Assembly (NCBI GenBank): GCA_017549805.1
Contig: JAFYNJ010000020.1
Coordinates: 1-33,288, forward strand
Source of the DNA: Bacteroidales bacterium
GTDB lineage: Bacteria; Bacteroidota; Bacteroidia; Bacteroidales; F082
DNA length: 33,288 nt
Direction of reading: 5' to 3'
Shown piece by piece: positions 15,997-22,996 of the stretch. The translations under genes were made by a program, and so were the position numbers. The notes below the pieces were generated by a model, which had not been told where the DNA came from, made no database searches, and saw only the letters and a list, made by a program, of their open reading frames with translations. Within the stretch, counting starts at the first letter, position 1, and the number at the start of each line of letters is the position of its first letter.

Positions 15997-16055
15997 TGTG
16001 GAAAGTTGTGGAACCGATTCTACAATTATCGGCGATTGTGGAAAATTGTGGAATT
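15997..16055 (+). promoter_or_regulatory. Four phased TGTGGAA motifs, possible protein-binding array
   Basis: TGTGGAA occurs at 15997, 16007, 16037 and 16047, all on the plus strand, at offsets of 0, 10, 40 and 50 bp, that is, on one face of the helix. An inverted repeat CCGAT/ATCGG (16014-16018 and 16028-16032) lies at the centre. The copy at 16037 (TGTGGAAAA) fits a relaxed DnaA box (complement TTTTCCACA). The array sits between two divergent genes, just upstream of the ureohydrolase promoter. The binding protein is unknown. Confidence 0.5.
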
Positions 16056-16087
16056 TGTGCAAGGCAAAGCAAGTATTTGTATCTTTG
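16054..16087 (+). promoter_or_regulatory. Promoter of the ureohydrolase gene
   Basis: TTTG (16054-16057), 22 bp, then TATCTTTG (16080-16087). The -7 box is exact and the spacer is one base longer than usual. The ATG at 16109 leaves a leader of about 15 nt. Confidence 0.65.
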
Positions 16088-16108
16088 CCGTGAGAAAAGA
16101 CAACAACC

Positions 16109-17131
16109 ATGGAAAACACCTTTGATCCCAATGCAGCCGCTGTTGCCGATTCCGGCATTTACGGCCTGCCCTGCACCGCCGAAGAGGCGCAAATCATCAT
16201 CATTCCCGTGGAATGGGAGCTGACCACAAGCTACAACCGTGGCACTGTGGACGGTCCCGCAGCCGTCATGGAGGCCTCCCTCCAGGTGGACCTCTGCCAT
16301 CACGACTATCCCGACCTGTGGCAGAAAGGCATCTGGATGGACGAATTCCCCAAAGAGCTACGCGCCTTGCACGACACCTTGGCACCTGTCAGTGAGGAGA
16401 TCATCGAGGCCCTGTATGAGGGCACCATTGACAACGATCCCGACAAGTACAACGGAATGTATGCTGACATCGAGCTGGCCACCGAGAAGAAGAATGCGTG
16501 GCTCCGCGACAGGATTGCCTATTGGAAGCGCCAAGGCAAGGTTGTGGGATTGTTGGGCGGCGACCACAGCTGTCCACTCGCCTACCACCAGTACTTTCAC
16601 GAGCAAGGTGTGGAATATGGCATCCTGCATGCCGATGCGCATTGTGACTTGCGCGACGCCTTCGAGGGATTCAAGTATTCCCATGCCTCCATCTTTTTTA
16701 ATACGCTGCAATTCCCCAATGTGAAGAAGCTCGTCCAGGTGGGCATCCGCGATTACTGCCACCAAGAGAAAGAACTCGCCTTGCAACAGTTCGACCGCAT
16801 CAAGATCTTCTTCGATCGTGACAACCGCCGAAGGATGTTTGAAGGCACACGCTGGAAGGACATTGTGGAAGAGATGATCGAAGAGCTTCCACAAAAGGTG
16901 TATCTCTCCATCGACATCGACGCCCTCGACCCGAAGCTGTGTCCCAACACCGGAACGCCCGTCCCTGGCGGCATGGAATACGAAGAGCTGATGTACCTGC
17001 TCAACAAGATCCGAGAGGCGGGAAGAGAAATCATCGGCTTCGACCTCTGCGAGGTGTCGCCCGGCGACAACGACTGGGACGGCAACGTAGGCGCCAGAGT
17101 ATTGTTCCATTTGTGCGGAGTGGCAAGCTAA
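16109..17131 (+). CDS. Agmatinase-like ureohydrolase (arginase/agmatinase family)
   Basis: This 340-residue enzyme carries all the manganese-binding motifs of the ureohydrolase fold: GGDHS (residues 150-154), DAHCD (176-180) and SIDIDALDP (267-275). Family members hydrolyse guanidino compounds (arginine, agmatine, formiminoglutamate or guanidinobutyrate), releasing urea or formamide. Agmatinase, which makes putrescine, is the commonest assignment in Bacteroidota, but substrate specificity is not decided by these motifs. It is somewhat longer than E. coli SpeB (306 residues), with an N-terminal extension and a charged insertion near residues 75-130. There is no signal peptide, so it is cytoplasmic. 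It has its own promoter and no cotranscribed polyamine gene. Confidence 0.9.
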   Translation: MENTFDPNAAAVADSGIYGLPCTAEEAQIIIIPVEWELTTSYNRGTVDGPAAVMEASLQVDLCHHDYPDLWQKGIWMDEFPKELRALHDTLAPVSEEIIEALYEGTIDNDPDKYNGMYADIELATEKKNAWLRDRIAYWKRQGKVVGLLGGDHSCPLAYHQYFHEQGVEYGILHADAHCDLRDAFEGFKYSHASIFFNTLQFPNVKKLVQVGIRDYCHQEKELALQQFDRIKIFFDRDNRRRMFEGTRWKDIVEEMIEELPQKVYLSIDIDALDPKLCPNTGTPVPGGMEYEELMYLLNKIREAGREIIGFDLCEVSPGDNDWDGNVGARVLFHLCGVAS

Positions 17132-17133
17132 AG

Positions 17134-17161
17134 TTTAGAGTTTAGAGTTGAGAGTTGAGAG
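17134..17161 (+). repeat. Heptamer array, TTTAGAG/TTGAGAG family
   Basis: Four 7-bp units (TTTAGAG twice, TTGAGAG twice) begin 2 bp after the ureohydrolase stop codon. They belong to the same family as the arrays at 1112 and 27310. Confidence 0.82.
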
Positions 17162-17167
17162 AGGCAA

Positions 17168-17201
17168 CAAAAAAATCGGAGATGGCGATCGCCATCTCCG
17201 A
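17168..17201 (-). terminator. Perfect palindrome with minus-strand T-run
   Basis: Bases 17176-17201 are a 26-bp perfect palindrome centred on GGCGATCGCC. On the minus strand it is followed by TTTTTTTGTTG, the form of a leftward terminator. On the plus strand it lies 45 bp after the ureohydrolase stop but has no T-run, so it is less likely to end that transcript alone. Confidence 0.6.
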
Positions 17202-17271
17202 AAGATCCCAGGTTTATTGAGGTTTGATGATTGCCTTTCGGCAACCGTTATTTCATTTAAAGAAAGGACAT

Positions 17272-17309
17272 AAAAAAAGCGTGGGTATCAAAACCTTTGC
17301 TTACCCCGC
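17272..17309 (-). terminator. Leftward intrinsic terminator in the gene-poor gap
   Basis: A stem with a one-base bulge (arms GCGTGGGTA 17279-17287 and TACCCCGC 17302-17309) is followed on the minus strand by seven T. No accepted gene lies upstream on this strand, so it implies a leftward transcript starting in 17310-17532. Confidence 0.7.
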
Positions 17310-17525
17310 TCTTTAGGCTCTCGCATCGCCTTCCCGCTGAGGATAAGCAATGCCGAAGCCCACGCTGTATTGTGCATACAACATGAACGCCGACCTTGCC
17401 TTACCTTGCAGCGGGATATAGAATTTGCGAGATTCCAAGAGCCGCAGATAAAACGCTGGTTCAACGTTTCTACTAATATGTCCATGTCTCGACCAAATCC
17501 ACAAAGGGCTTCGGCTTGACATTGC
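17310..17525 (-). pseudogene. Possible gene remnant or structured RNA in the 17132-17594 gap
   Basis: This is the only gene-like part of the gap. On the minus strand a frame running to a stop near 17323 reads like a piece of an outer-membrane beta-barrel (NVEPAFYLRLLESRKFYI, later YAQYSVGFGIAYP). An earlier segment (KPKPFVDLVETW) is in another frame with stops between, which suggests frameshift decay. Alternatively it is RNA: bases 17347-17361 pair with 17506-17525 (15 bp with a 5-base bulge), a -7 box lies at 17525-17532 and a terminator at 17272-17309, giving a transcript of about 250 nt. The sequence does not decide between these, and both may be wrong. Outside this part, the gap holds the heptamer array, the palindrome, a small GAAA-loop hairpin (about 17231-17244) and the nptA-type promoter. 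Confidence 0.3.
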
Positions 17526-17532
17526 AAAAATA
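17525..17532 (-). promoter_or_regulatory. Leftward -7 box in the gap before the Na/Pi symporter gene
   Basis: TATTTTTG on the minus strand, directly at the outer end of the long inverted repeat 17347-17361/17506-17525. No TTG is visible at -33. It would drive the leftward transcript ended at 17272. Confidence 0.4.
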
Positions 17533-17567
17533 AACAAAAAAATAGAGAATCGCATCTTTAGTTTTAT

Positions 17568-17575
17568 TATTTTTG
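17568..17575 (+). promoter_or_regulatory. -7 box of the Na/Pi symporter gene
   Basis: TATTTTTG on the plus strand, 19 bp before the ATG, giving a leader of about 12 nt. The -33 region lacks TTTG. No Pho-box-like repeat was recognised. Confidence 0.5.
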
Positions 17576-17594
17576 ACCGATTTTTATTCATAGT

Positions 17595-19325
17595 ATGAAT
17601 ACCATTCTACAGATCCTTACCCTCCTCGGAGCGGTTACCCTTTTCCTATTCGGCCTCAACCTCCTCAGTAACGGCCTCCAAAAAGTGGCTGGCGACGGCA
17701 TGCGCCGCATCCTCGCCGCCATGACTTCCAACCCCTTCACGCAAATCCTGACTGGCATCGGCGTCACGGCACTCATCCAAAGCTCAACGGCTACCACGAT
17801 TATGGTGGTCAGTTTCGTGAACGCCGGTCTGCTGGAGTTAGGCCAAGCCATTGGCGTCATCATGGGTGCCAACATCGGCACCACCATCACCGCATGGATT
17901 CTAGCCGTATTCGGTTTCTCGTTCAATATGGCCGATTTTGCCTTCCCCTTACTGCTGTTTGGCTATATCTTGCTGCAAATGAAGAAAAACCAAAAGCGGC
18001 ACGACACGGGCGAAATCATCATCGGCTTCTCTCTGTTCTTCATCGGTTTTGCCACCTTACGCTCCACAGCGCAAGGTCTCCTCACCGCCGACAACCTTGG
18101 ATTCCTTGTCTCATGGTCTAATCTGGGATGGTGGTCTATCCTCATCTACATGATTATCGGTATTGTGTTGACGATATGTTTCCAATCATCGGCGGCAACA
18201 ATGGCCATCACCATGACGCTCATCACGACAGGCATATTGGACTTCAGGCTGGCAACAGCCATCATGATGGGAGGAAACATTGGAGCCACCTTCGCAGCCA
18301 ATATTGCAGCCACGGTAGGTAACGTTGCCGCAAAGCGGACGGCAATCTCTCACACCCTTATGAATACCGTCGGCGTCATCTTCGTGCTGATTATCTACCC
18401 CTGGTTCCTCCAAGCCATCGGATGGATGGTGGAGCTTTTCGGTCTTCCCAATCCCAACACCGCAGATTTGACCCTCTCCTCTGGACCCGAAGCTAATGCA
18501 GTGCAGAAATCCTTATTATATAGCGTTTGCGTGATGCACACGCTATTCAATGTGGTGATCACCTTGATTTTCGTATGGTTTGTGCCGCAATTCGTGAAAC
18601 TGCTTTGCAGGATTTTCCCCTCGAAGACCGAGGAAGAGGAATACCGCCTGCTCTACATCAGCGGCGGCCCCCTATCCACCCCCGAACTCTCTTTGGATGA
18701 AGCCAAGCAAGAGATCTGCAACTTCAGCAGGATCTGCCATAAGGGATTTGTCCACCTCAGAAACGCCATCAACGAGACCGATCCTGAGAAGATGGACAGC
18801 CGCATCGCAAAACTGGTGTATTACGAGGAGATTACCGATAAAATCGAATATGAGATTGCCAGCTATCTGAACGAGGTGTCGAAGGGCGAGATCACCAACG
18901 CGTCAGCCAAGCGCATCAAATCGATGTACAAGATCGTGGGTGAAATGGAGAGCCTCGGCGACTCCGGCGAGTCGATCAGCCGCATCCTCACCCGCGCCAG
19001 GTCACACAACAGGAAGTTCGACAAGGACATGATTCAACGGCTCAACCACATGATGGACACCATGGAAGCGGCCTACCAAGCCATGGCCGACAACCTCCAT
19101 GCACCATACCATCAACTGAAAGACATCAACAACGCCCAGAAAGCCGAATTTGAGATCAACGCCTGCCGCGACCGCCTTCGCGAAGAGCACATCAACAACA
19201 TCGAAAACCCCAACTACAACTACCAAACCGGAGTGTATTACATTGACATCGTCTCCGAGTTGGAGCGCATGGGCGACTTCATCATCAACGTTTCGGAGGC
19301 AGTGATCGAGGAAGGTGAAAACTGA
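17595..19325 (+). CDS. Na/Pi cotransporter family protein with PhoU-like domain
   Basis: This 576-residue protein belongs to the PNaS (NptA/YjbB) family. Its two inverted halves each carry the QSS signature, IQSSTATT (Gln62-Ser64) and CFQSSAAT (Gln198-Ser200), within about eight membrane segments (residues 1-345). The C-terminal 200 residues are cytoplasmic, helical and PhoU-like. The family moves phosphate with sodium; bacterial members may import or export phosphate. The gene precedes a DUF47-Pit-DUF47 set, so this locus appears devoted to phosphate. The stop codon lies inside a heptamer array. A separate -7 box follows for the next genes, so it is probably its own unit. Confidence 0.93.
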   Translation: MNTILQILTLLGAVTLFLFGLNLLSNGLQKVAGDGMRRILAAMTSNPFTQILTGIGVTALIQSSTATTIMVVSFVNAGLLELGQAIGVIMGANIGTTITAWILAVFGFSFNMADFAFPLLLFGYILLQMKKNQKRHDTGEIIIGFSLFFIGFATLRSTAQGLLTADNLGFLVSWSNLGWWSILIYMIIGIVLTICFQSSAATMAITMTLITTGILDFRLATAIMMGGNIGATFAANIAATVGNVAAKRTAISHTLMNTVGVIFVLIIYPWFLQAIGWMVELFGLPNPNTADLTLSSGPEANAVQKSLLYSVCVMHTLFNVVITLIFVWFVPQFVKLLCRIFPSKTEEEEYRLLYISGGPLSTPELSLDEAKQEICNFSRICHKGFVHLRNAINETDPEKMDSRIAKLVYYEEITDKIEYEIASYLNEVSKGEITNASAKRIKSMYKIVGEMESLGDSGESISRILTRARSHNRKFDKDMIQRLNHMMDTMEAAYQAMADNLHAPYHQLKDINNAQKAEFEINACRDRLREEHINNIENPNYNYQTGVYYIDIVSELERMGDFIINVSEAVIEEGEN

Positions 19326-19344
19326 AAACTGAAAACTTAAAAAT
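19317..19344 (+). repeat. Heptamer array, GAAAACT family
   Basis: Three exact GAAAACT units and one TAAAAAT variant. The array begins inside the symporter gene and supplies its stop codon TGA (19323-19325). Confidence 0.75.
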
Positions 19345-19357
19345 GAAATAAAAATAG

Positions 19358-19365
19358 TATATTTG
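19358..19365 (+). promoter_or_regulatory. -7 box of the DUF47-Pit-DUF47-pncB operon
   Basis: TATATTTG, 28 bp before the ATG of the first DUF47 gene. The -33 region shows no TTG. This is the only promoter candidate before the four tightly spaced genes. Confidence 0.55.
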
Positions 19366-19393
19366 TGCCATCATTCAAAACCATTTTGAAACA

Positions 19394-20044
19394 ATGGCAC
19401 TGAACAACCTTTTTACCAAAGGAAGCAGCCGCGAGAAGCACTTCTTCCCTACTTACCTGCAGCAGGCCGAGGCGGCACAGATTGCCGCCAAATACCTCAA
19501 GGAACTCGTCAAGAGCGAGGATCCCGAGGAACGCAGGTTGCTCACCCGCATGATCAAGAAACAGGAGACCACCGGCGACGAGTTGTTGCGCGAGTTCTAC
19601 ATTGAGTTCAACGAAGCTTTCGTCACGCCCTTCGACCGCGAGGATATGAACGCCCTCGCCATGGGTCTTGACACCTTCCTCGACTTCATCAACCACTCGG
19701 CCAAGACCATCCTGATGTACACACCCAAGAAAATCGACAAGCAGATCAAGGAAATCGTGGACAACATCCATGAGGATGCCAGCACCATGATCCAGATCTT
19801 CGGTCTGCTAGACGACCTCGGCAAAAACCACCAACAAATTGGCGAGCTGTGCGACAAGGTCACCCAAATCGAGCATGTGGTGGACGACATCTACGGCGAC
19901 TACATCTCCTATCTATTTGAGAACGAGAAAGATGAAATCGAGTTGCTGAAATACAAGGAGATCGCCCAAGTGGTGGAAGACACCACCGACCGCGCAAAAG
20001 ACATCACGGGCATCGTGAAACTGTTGATCATAAAAGAATCGTGA
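19394..20044 (+). CDS. DUF47 (PhoU-like) protein, first copy
   Basis: This 216-residue, all-helical, soluble protein belongs to the DUF47/TIGR00153 family related to PhoU. It is charged throughout, with acid motifs typical of the three-helix repeats (FDREDMNALAMGLDTFLDF and the C-terminal KYKEIAQVVEDTTDRAKDI). DUF47 proteins are encoded with Pit transporters and are thought to control them, probably through metal binding. Its stop overlaps the Pit start by one base (TGATG), indicating coupled translation. A second DUF47 gene follows Pit, with the same layout but clearly diverged sequence, so the two are not a recent duplication. Confidence 0.92.
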   Translation: MALNNLFTKGSSREKHFFPTYLQQAEAAQIAAKYLKELVKSEDPEERRLLTRMIKKQETTGDELLREFYIEFNEAFVTPFDREDMNALAMGLDTFLDFINHSAKTILMYTPKKIDKQIKEIVDNIHEDASTMIQIFGLLDDLGKNHQQIGELCDKVTQIEHVVDDIYGDYISYLFENEKDEIELLKYKEIAQVVEDTTDRAKDITGIVKLLIIKES

Positions 20045-21111
20045 TGAACCTACTGACCATAGCCATCATCCTCTCCATCGTCCTTGCCTTCGTCTTTACC
20101 TTCCTGAACGGCATGAACGATGCGGCTAACTCCATCTCTACCATCATCGCCACCAAGGTGATGACGCCAGTGCAGGCCATCATCTGGGCCTCGTTTTGGG
20201 AGTTCGCCGCCTTCATCATCATCAGGCTGGTGTTTAACCAGCAGTTCGCCGTGGGTAACACCATGGCCAACTTCGCCGAGCAAAGCGTCATCGACCCCTA
20301 CCTCATCCTGGCAGCCCTCGTCGGCGCAGCCATCTGGGTGTGGGTCTGCACCAAGAGCGGCATGCCCATTTCCACCTCTCACGCCCTCATCGGCGGCATC
20401 ATCGGGGCAGCATGGTTCGTCAACGGCAGTGCAGTGCTTCACATGAAGCCCATCATCATTACCCTTGCCTTCATCGTCCTGTCACCGCTCATCGGCTTGT
20501 TCTTAGGTTTCTTCCTCGAATGCATTTTCTTGAGGGTTTTCAAAAACAAGCCCCGCAAGAAAGTCGATAAGCTCTTCAAGATCTTACAGCATTTCTCGAC
20601 GGCAGCCTTCTGCATCGGCCACGGCTCCAACGACGCGCCCAAGACCATGGGTATCATCGCCGTGCTGATGGCCAGCGTGTTCACCACCCAAGGCGTCAGT
20701 CCGGGGATGCAAGACTTCATCGGCAACTTTTACGATCACAGCCAAGGCTTCCACATTCCCGACATCCTTGCTGTCGTCTGCTATATCATCATGTCGTTAG
20801 GCATCCTGATCGGTGGCAAGAACGTCATCAAGACCATGGGCGGAGGCTTGGCCAAGATTACGCCTGTACGCGGCTTCTCGGCCGAGTTTGCAGGTGCCAC
20901 CACCTTGATCGCCACCTCATTCTTGGGCATCCCCGTGAGCACCACCCACACCATCACTGGCGGCGTTATCGGCGTAGGCCTTACCGACGGCATGAAGTCC
21001 GTGAGATGGGTCACCGCCAAGCGCATCGTGCTCTCCTGGATCCTCACCATCCCTGTGCCGTTGGTCATCGGCGGTGTATTGAACCTGTTGTTTCACCTCT
21101 TAGTCAAGTAA
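20044..21111 (+). CDS. pit: Low-affinity inorganic phosphate transporter, Pit family
   Basis: This 355-residue membrane protein has the two PiT signature regions: NGMNDAANS (residues 22-30) near the N terminus and GHGSNDAPKTMGI after the central cytoplasmic loop. It has about ten membrane segments, plus the STSHA and STTHT motifs of each half. PiT proteins import phosphate, usually as a metal-phosphate complex with protons (PitA) or with sodium. A basic loop (FKNKPRKKVDKLFK) marks the cytoplasmic centre and is a plausible contact site for DUF47 proteins. A GTG three bases upstream is also possible, but the ATG at 20044 that overlaps the preceding stop is preferred. It lies between two DUF47 genes with gaps of -1 and 3 bp. 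Confidence 0.95.
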   Translation: MNLLTIAIILSIVLAFVFTFLNGMNDAANSISTIIATKVMTPVQAIIWASFWEFAAFIIIRLVFNQQFAVGNTMANFAEQSVIDPYLILAALVGAAIWVWVCTKSGMPISTSHALIGGIIGAAWFVNGSAVLHMKPIIITLAFIVLSPLIGLFLGFFLECIFLRVFKNKPRKKVDKLFKILQHFSTAAFCIGHGSNDAPKTMGIIAVLMASVFTTQGVSPGMQDFIGNFYDHSQGFHIPDILAVVCYIIMSLGILIGGKNVIKTMGGGLAKITPVRGFSAEFAGATTLIATSFLGIPVSTTHTITGGVIGVGLTDGMKSVRWVTAKRIVLSWILTIPVPLVIGGVLNLLFHLLVK

Positions 21112-21114
21112 GCC

Positions 21115-21768
21115 ATGAGTCTCAGCAGTTTCTTCCAATATTTCGTTCCCAAAGAAGAGAGGTTCTACCCACTCTACCAAAAGCAAGCGGAATATATCGA
21201 AAAAGGGTCCAAGCTGTTACGGCAGATGCTCCTCGAGACCGACCTTGAGCGCCTGCAAAGCCTGAAGGCAGAGGTCAAAGCCTGCGAGACAGGAGGCGAT
21301 GCCGTTTTGGACGACTTCCACAACACCCTTTTCCGTACCGTCTTGACGCCCTTCCAACGCGAAGATGTGCATGAGTTGGCCGAGCTGATGGACGACTTCA
21401 TGGACCGTATCGACGACTGCGGCAACATCATCTTCACCCGTCGTTTCCTGGACGTGGATGTGGATCTTACCACCATGGCAGAAAACATCATGTTTGCCGC
21501 AGAAAGTTTGAGCAACATCATCAGCCGTCTTCCCAACCTGTCGGATGCCAGCAAACGCAAAGAGATCAGCCGCCTTTGCCAGGAGATCAAGACCCTTGAG
21601 CACGACAACGACGAGCTCTATGGCAGCTACATCAGCAAACTGTTCAGCCAAAACTACAGCCTCAACGAGATCATCAAACGCAAGGACTTGGTGCAGGTGC
21701 TCGAAGACGCCACCAATTCCGTGAAATACATATCCGATAAAATCAGAAGTATTATTAGCAAACTATAA
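21115..21768 (+). CDS. DUF47 (PhoU-like) protein, second copy
   Basis: This 217-residue all-helical protein is of the same family and length as the copy before Pit. It shares the overall pattern FFP or PKEERFYPLYQKQAE at the N terminus, LTPFQREDVHELAELMDDFMDRID in the middle and KRKDLVQVLEDATNSVKYI at the end. It starts 3 bp after the Pit stop. Family knowledge says DUF47 partners Pit; two different copies flanking one transporter suggest a hetero-oligomer or opposing control, which is inference. No membrane segments or signal are seen. Confidence 0.92.
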   Translation: MSLSSFFQYFVPKEERFYPLYQKQAEYIEKGSKLLRQMLLETDLERLQSLKAEVKACETGGDAVLDDFHNTLFRTVLTPFQREDVHELAELMDDFMDRIDDCGNIIFTRRFLDVDVDLTTMAENIMFAAESLSNIISRLPNLSDASKRKEISRLCQEIKTLEHDNDELYGSYISKLFSQNYSLNEIIKRKDLVQVLEDATNSVKYISDKIRSIISKL

Positions 21769-21771
21769 ATC

Positions 21772-22965
21772 ATGAGAAGAATCATCAACAGCTTATTAGA
21801 CAACGACCTTTACACATTCAGCGTGTGCTATGCCTATTTGCAGAAGTTCCCACGCGCCATGGGTCAATATACCTTTGTCGATCGCAACAACACGGTCTAT
21901 CCGAAAGGCTTCGCCGAGAAGCTGCGCGAACAGTTCGACAGCTTTGCCGACCTCCGCATCACCAGTGAAGAAGCGCGTTTCATGAAACAGAAGTGCTATT
22001 ACTTTCCGTTGTGGTTCTTCACCTTCCTGAAAGGCTTCCATCTGAGACCTTCCGAAGTCGAGGTGAGCCAAGACGAGGAAGGCCATCTCCACATCACTGT
22101 CACGGGCCTGCTGTGGCGCACCGTATTCTGGGAAATGCCTATCCTGGCTACCGTTTCGGAGCTTTCGCATGAGCTGAAAGGCGAGTTTGAGCACTATGAC
22201 CCCGAGAAGGAATACAAAAAGTCGTACGACAAAGGCATCCGTTTGATTGGCAATGGCGTGAAGTTTAGCGACTTCGGCACCCGACGCCGTTTCTCGTTTG
22301 AGCATCAGGACCTGGTGATCCGCTCGTTCATTGAGGCGCAGAAACAGTTCACCAAGACTTGCTTCGTAGGTACTTCAAACGTGTTGTTGGCCATGAAGTA
22401 CAACCTCACCCCCATCGGCACCATGAGTCACCAGTTCATCGAGACCTGCTCATTATATGGCTACAACGAGGCCAACTACCTCGCCATGGATTATTGGCAG
22501 GAGGTATATGCAGGCAGCTTGGGCGTGTTCCTCTACGACACCTACACCCGCAAGGCCTTCTTCCAAAACTTCACCACACTGCACGCCAAACTGTTCGACG
22601 GTCTGCGTGTCGATAGCGGCGACAACATCGAGGCTTTGGAGGAGATCATCCTGAAATACAAGGAGCTCGGCATCGACCCAGCTCAGAAGTCCATCATCTT
22701 CAGCAACGGCTTGAATGTAGATGAGGCCATCGCCATCCATGAAGCCGTGGCAGGCCGCATGCAGGACTCCTTCGGCATTGGCACCCACCTCACCTGCGAC
22801 ATCGACAACGTGAAGGCCATGAACATCGTGGTGAAGCTCACCGCCGCCAAGATCACTGAGAAACGTACTTGGAAGAAGGTGGTCAAGCTCTCCGACGACC
22901 ACGGCAAATACACCGGCGATCCCGAGGAGATCGAAATCTGCAAGAAGACGCTGGAGATCAGTTGA
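21772..22965 (+). CDS. pncB: Nicotinate phosphoribosyltransferase
   Basis: This 397-residue PncB makes nicotinate mononucleotide from nicotinate and PRPP with ATP hydrolysis, in the Preiss-Handler route to NAD. Family features seen are NDLYTFS near the N terminus, FSDFGTRRR, FVGTSNVLLA, GTMSHQFIE (the region of the regulatory His phosphorylated in Salmonella PncB) and RVDSGDNIE for the phosphoribosyl site. Length matches E. coli PncB (400). It starts 3 bp after the second DUF47 gene, so it is in the phosphate-transport operon, an uncommon partner whose reaction releases pyrophosphate and phosphate. The gene ends convergently with topB, and its stop lies in an octamer array. Confidence 0.95.
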   Translation: MRRIINSLLDNDLYTFSVCYAYLQKFPRAMGQYTFVDRNNTVYPKGFAEKLREQFDSFADLRITSEEARFMKQKCYYFPLWFFTFLKGFHLRPSEVEVSQDEEGHLHITVTGLLWRTVFWEMPILATVSELSHELKGEFEHYDPEKEYKKSYDKGIRLIGNGVKFSDFGTRRRFSFEHQDLVIRSFIEAQKQFTKTCFVGTSNVLLAMKYNLTPIGTMSHQFIETCSLYGYNEANYLAMDYWQEVYAGSLGVFLYDTYTRKAFFQNFTTLHAKLFDGLRVDSGDNIEALEEIILKYKELGIDPAQKSIIFSNGLNVDEAIAIHEAVAGRMQDSFGIGTHLTCDIDNVKAMNIVVKLTAAKITEKRTWKKVVKLSDDHGKYTGDPEEIEICKKTLEIS

Positions 22966-22996
22966 TCAGTTGTTCAGTTATTCAGTTTGCAGTTAG
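22959..22996 (+). repeat. Octamer/heptamer array, CAGTTGAT family, between convergent genes
   Basis: Three 8-bp units (CAGTTGAT, CAGTTGTT, CAGTTATT) pass into two 7-bp units (CAGTTTG, CAGTTAG). The array contains both stop codons: pncB TGA at 22963-22965 and topB TAA (complement, 22993-22995). Confidence 0.75.

Noticed and set aside
15997-16055. Replication origin
   Set aside because: Only one of four motifs fits a relaxed DnaA box; no dnaA, dnaN or A/T-rich unwinding region is adjacent.
17288-17527. 79-codon minus-strand frame overlapping the possible remnant
   Set aside because: It is a different frame from the barrel-like segment, is rich in Cys and Arg without a pattern, and has no family likeness.
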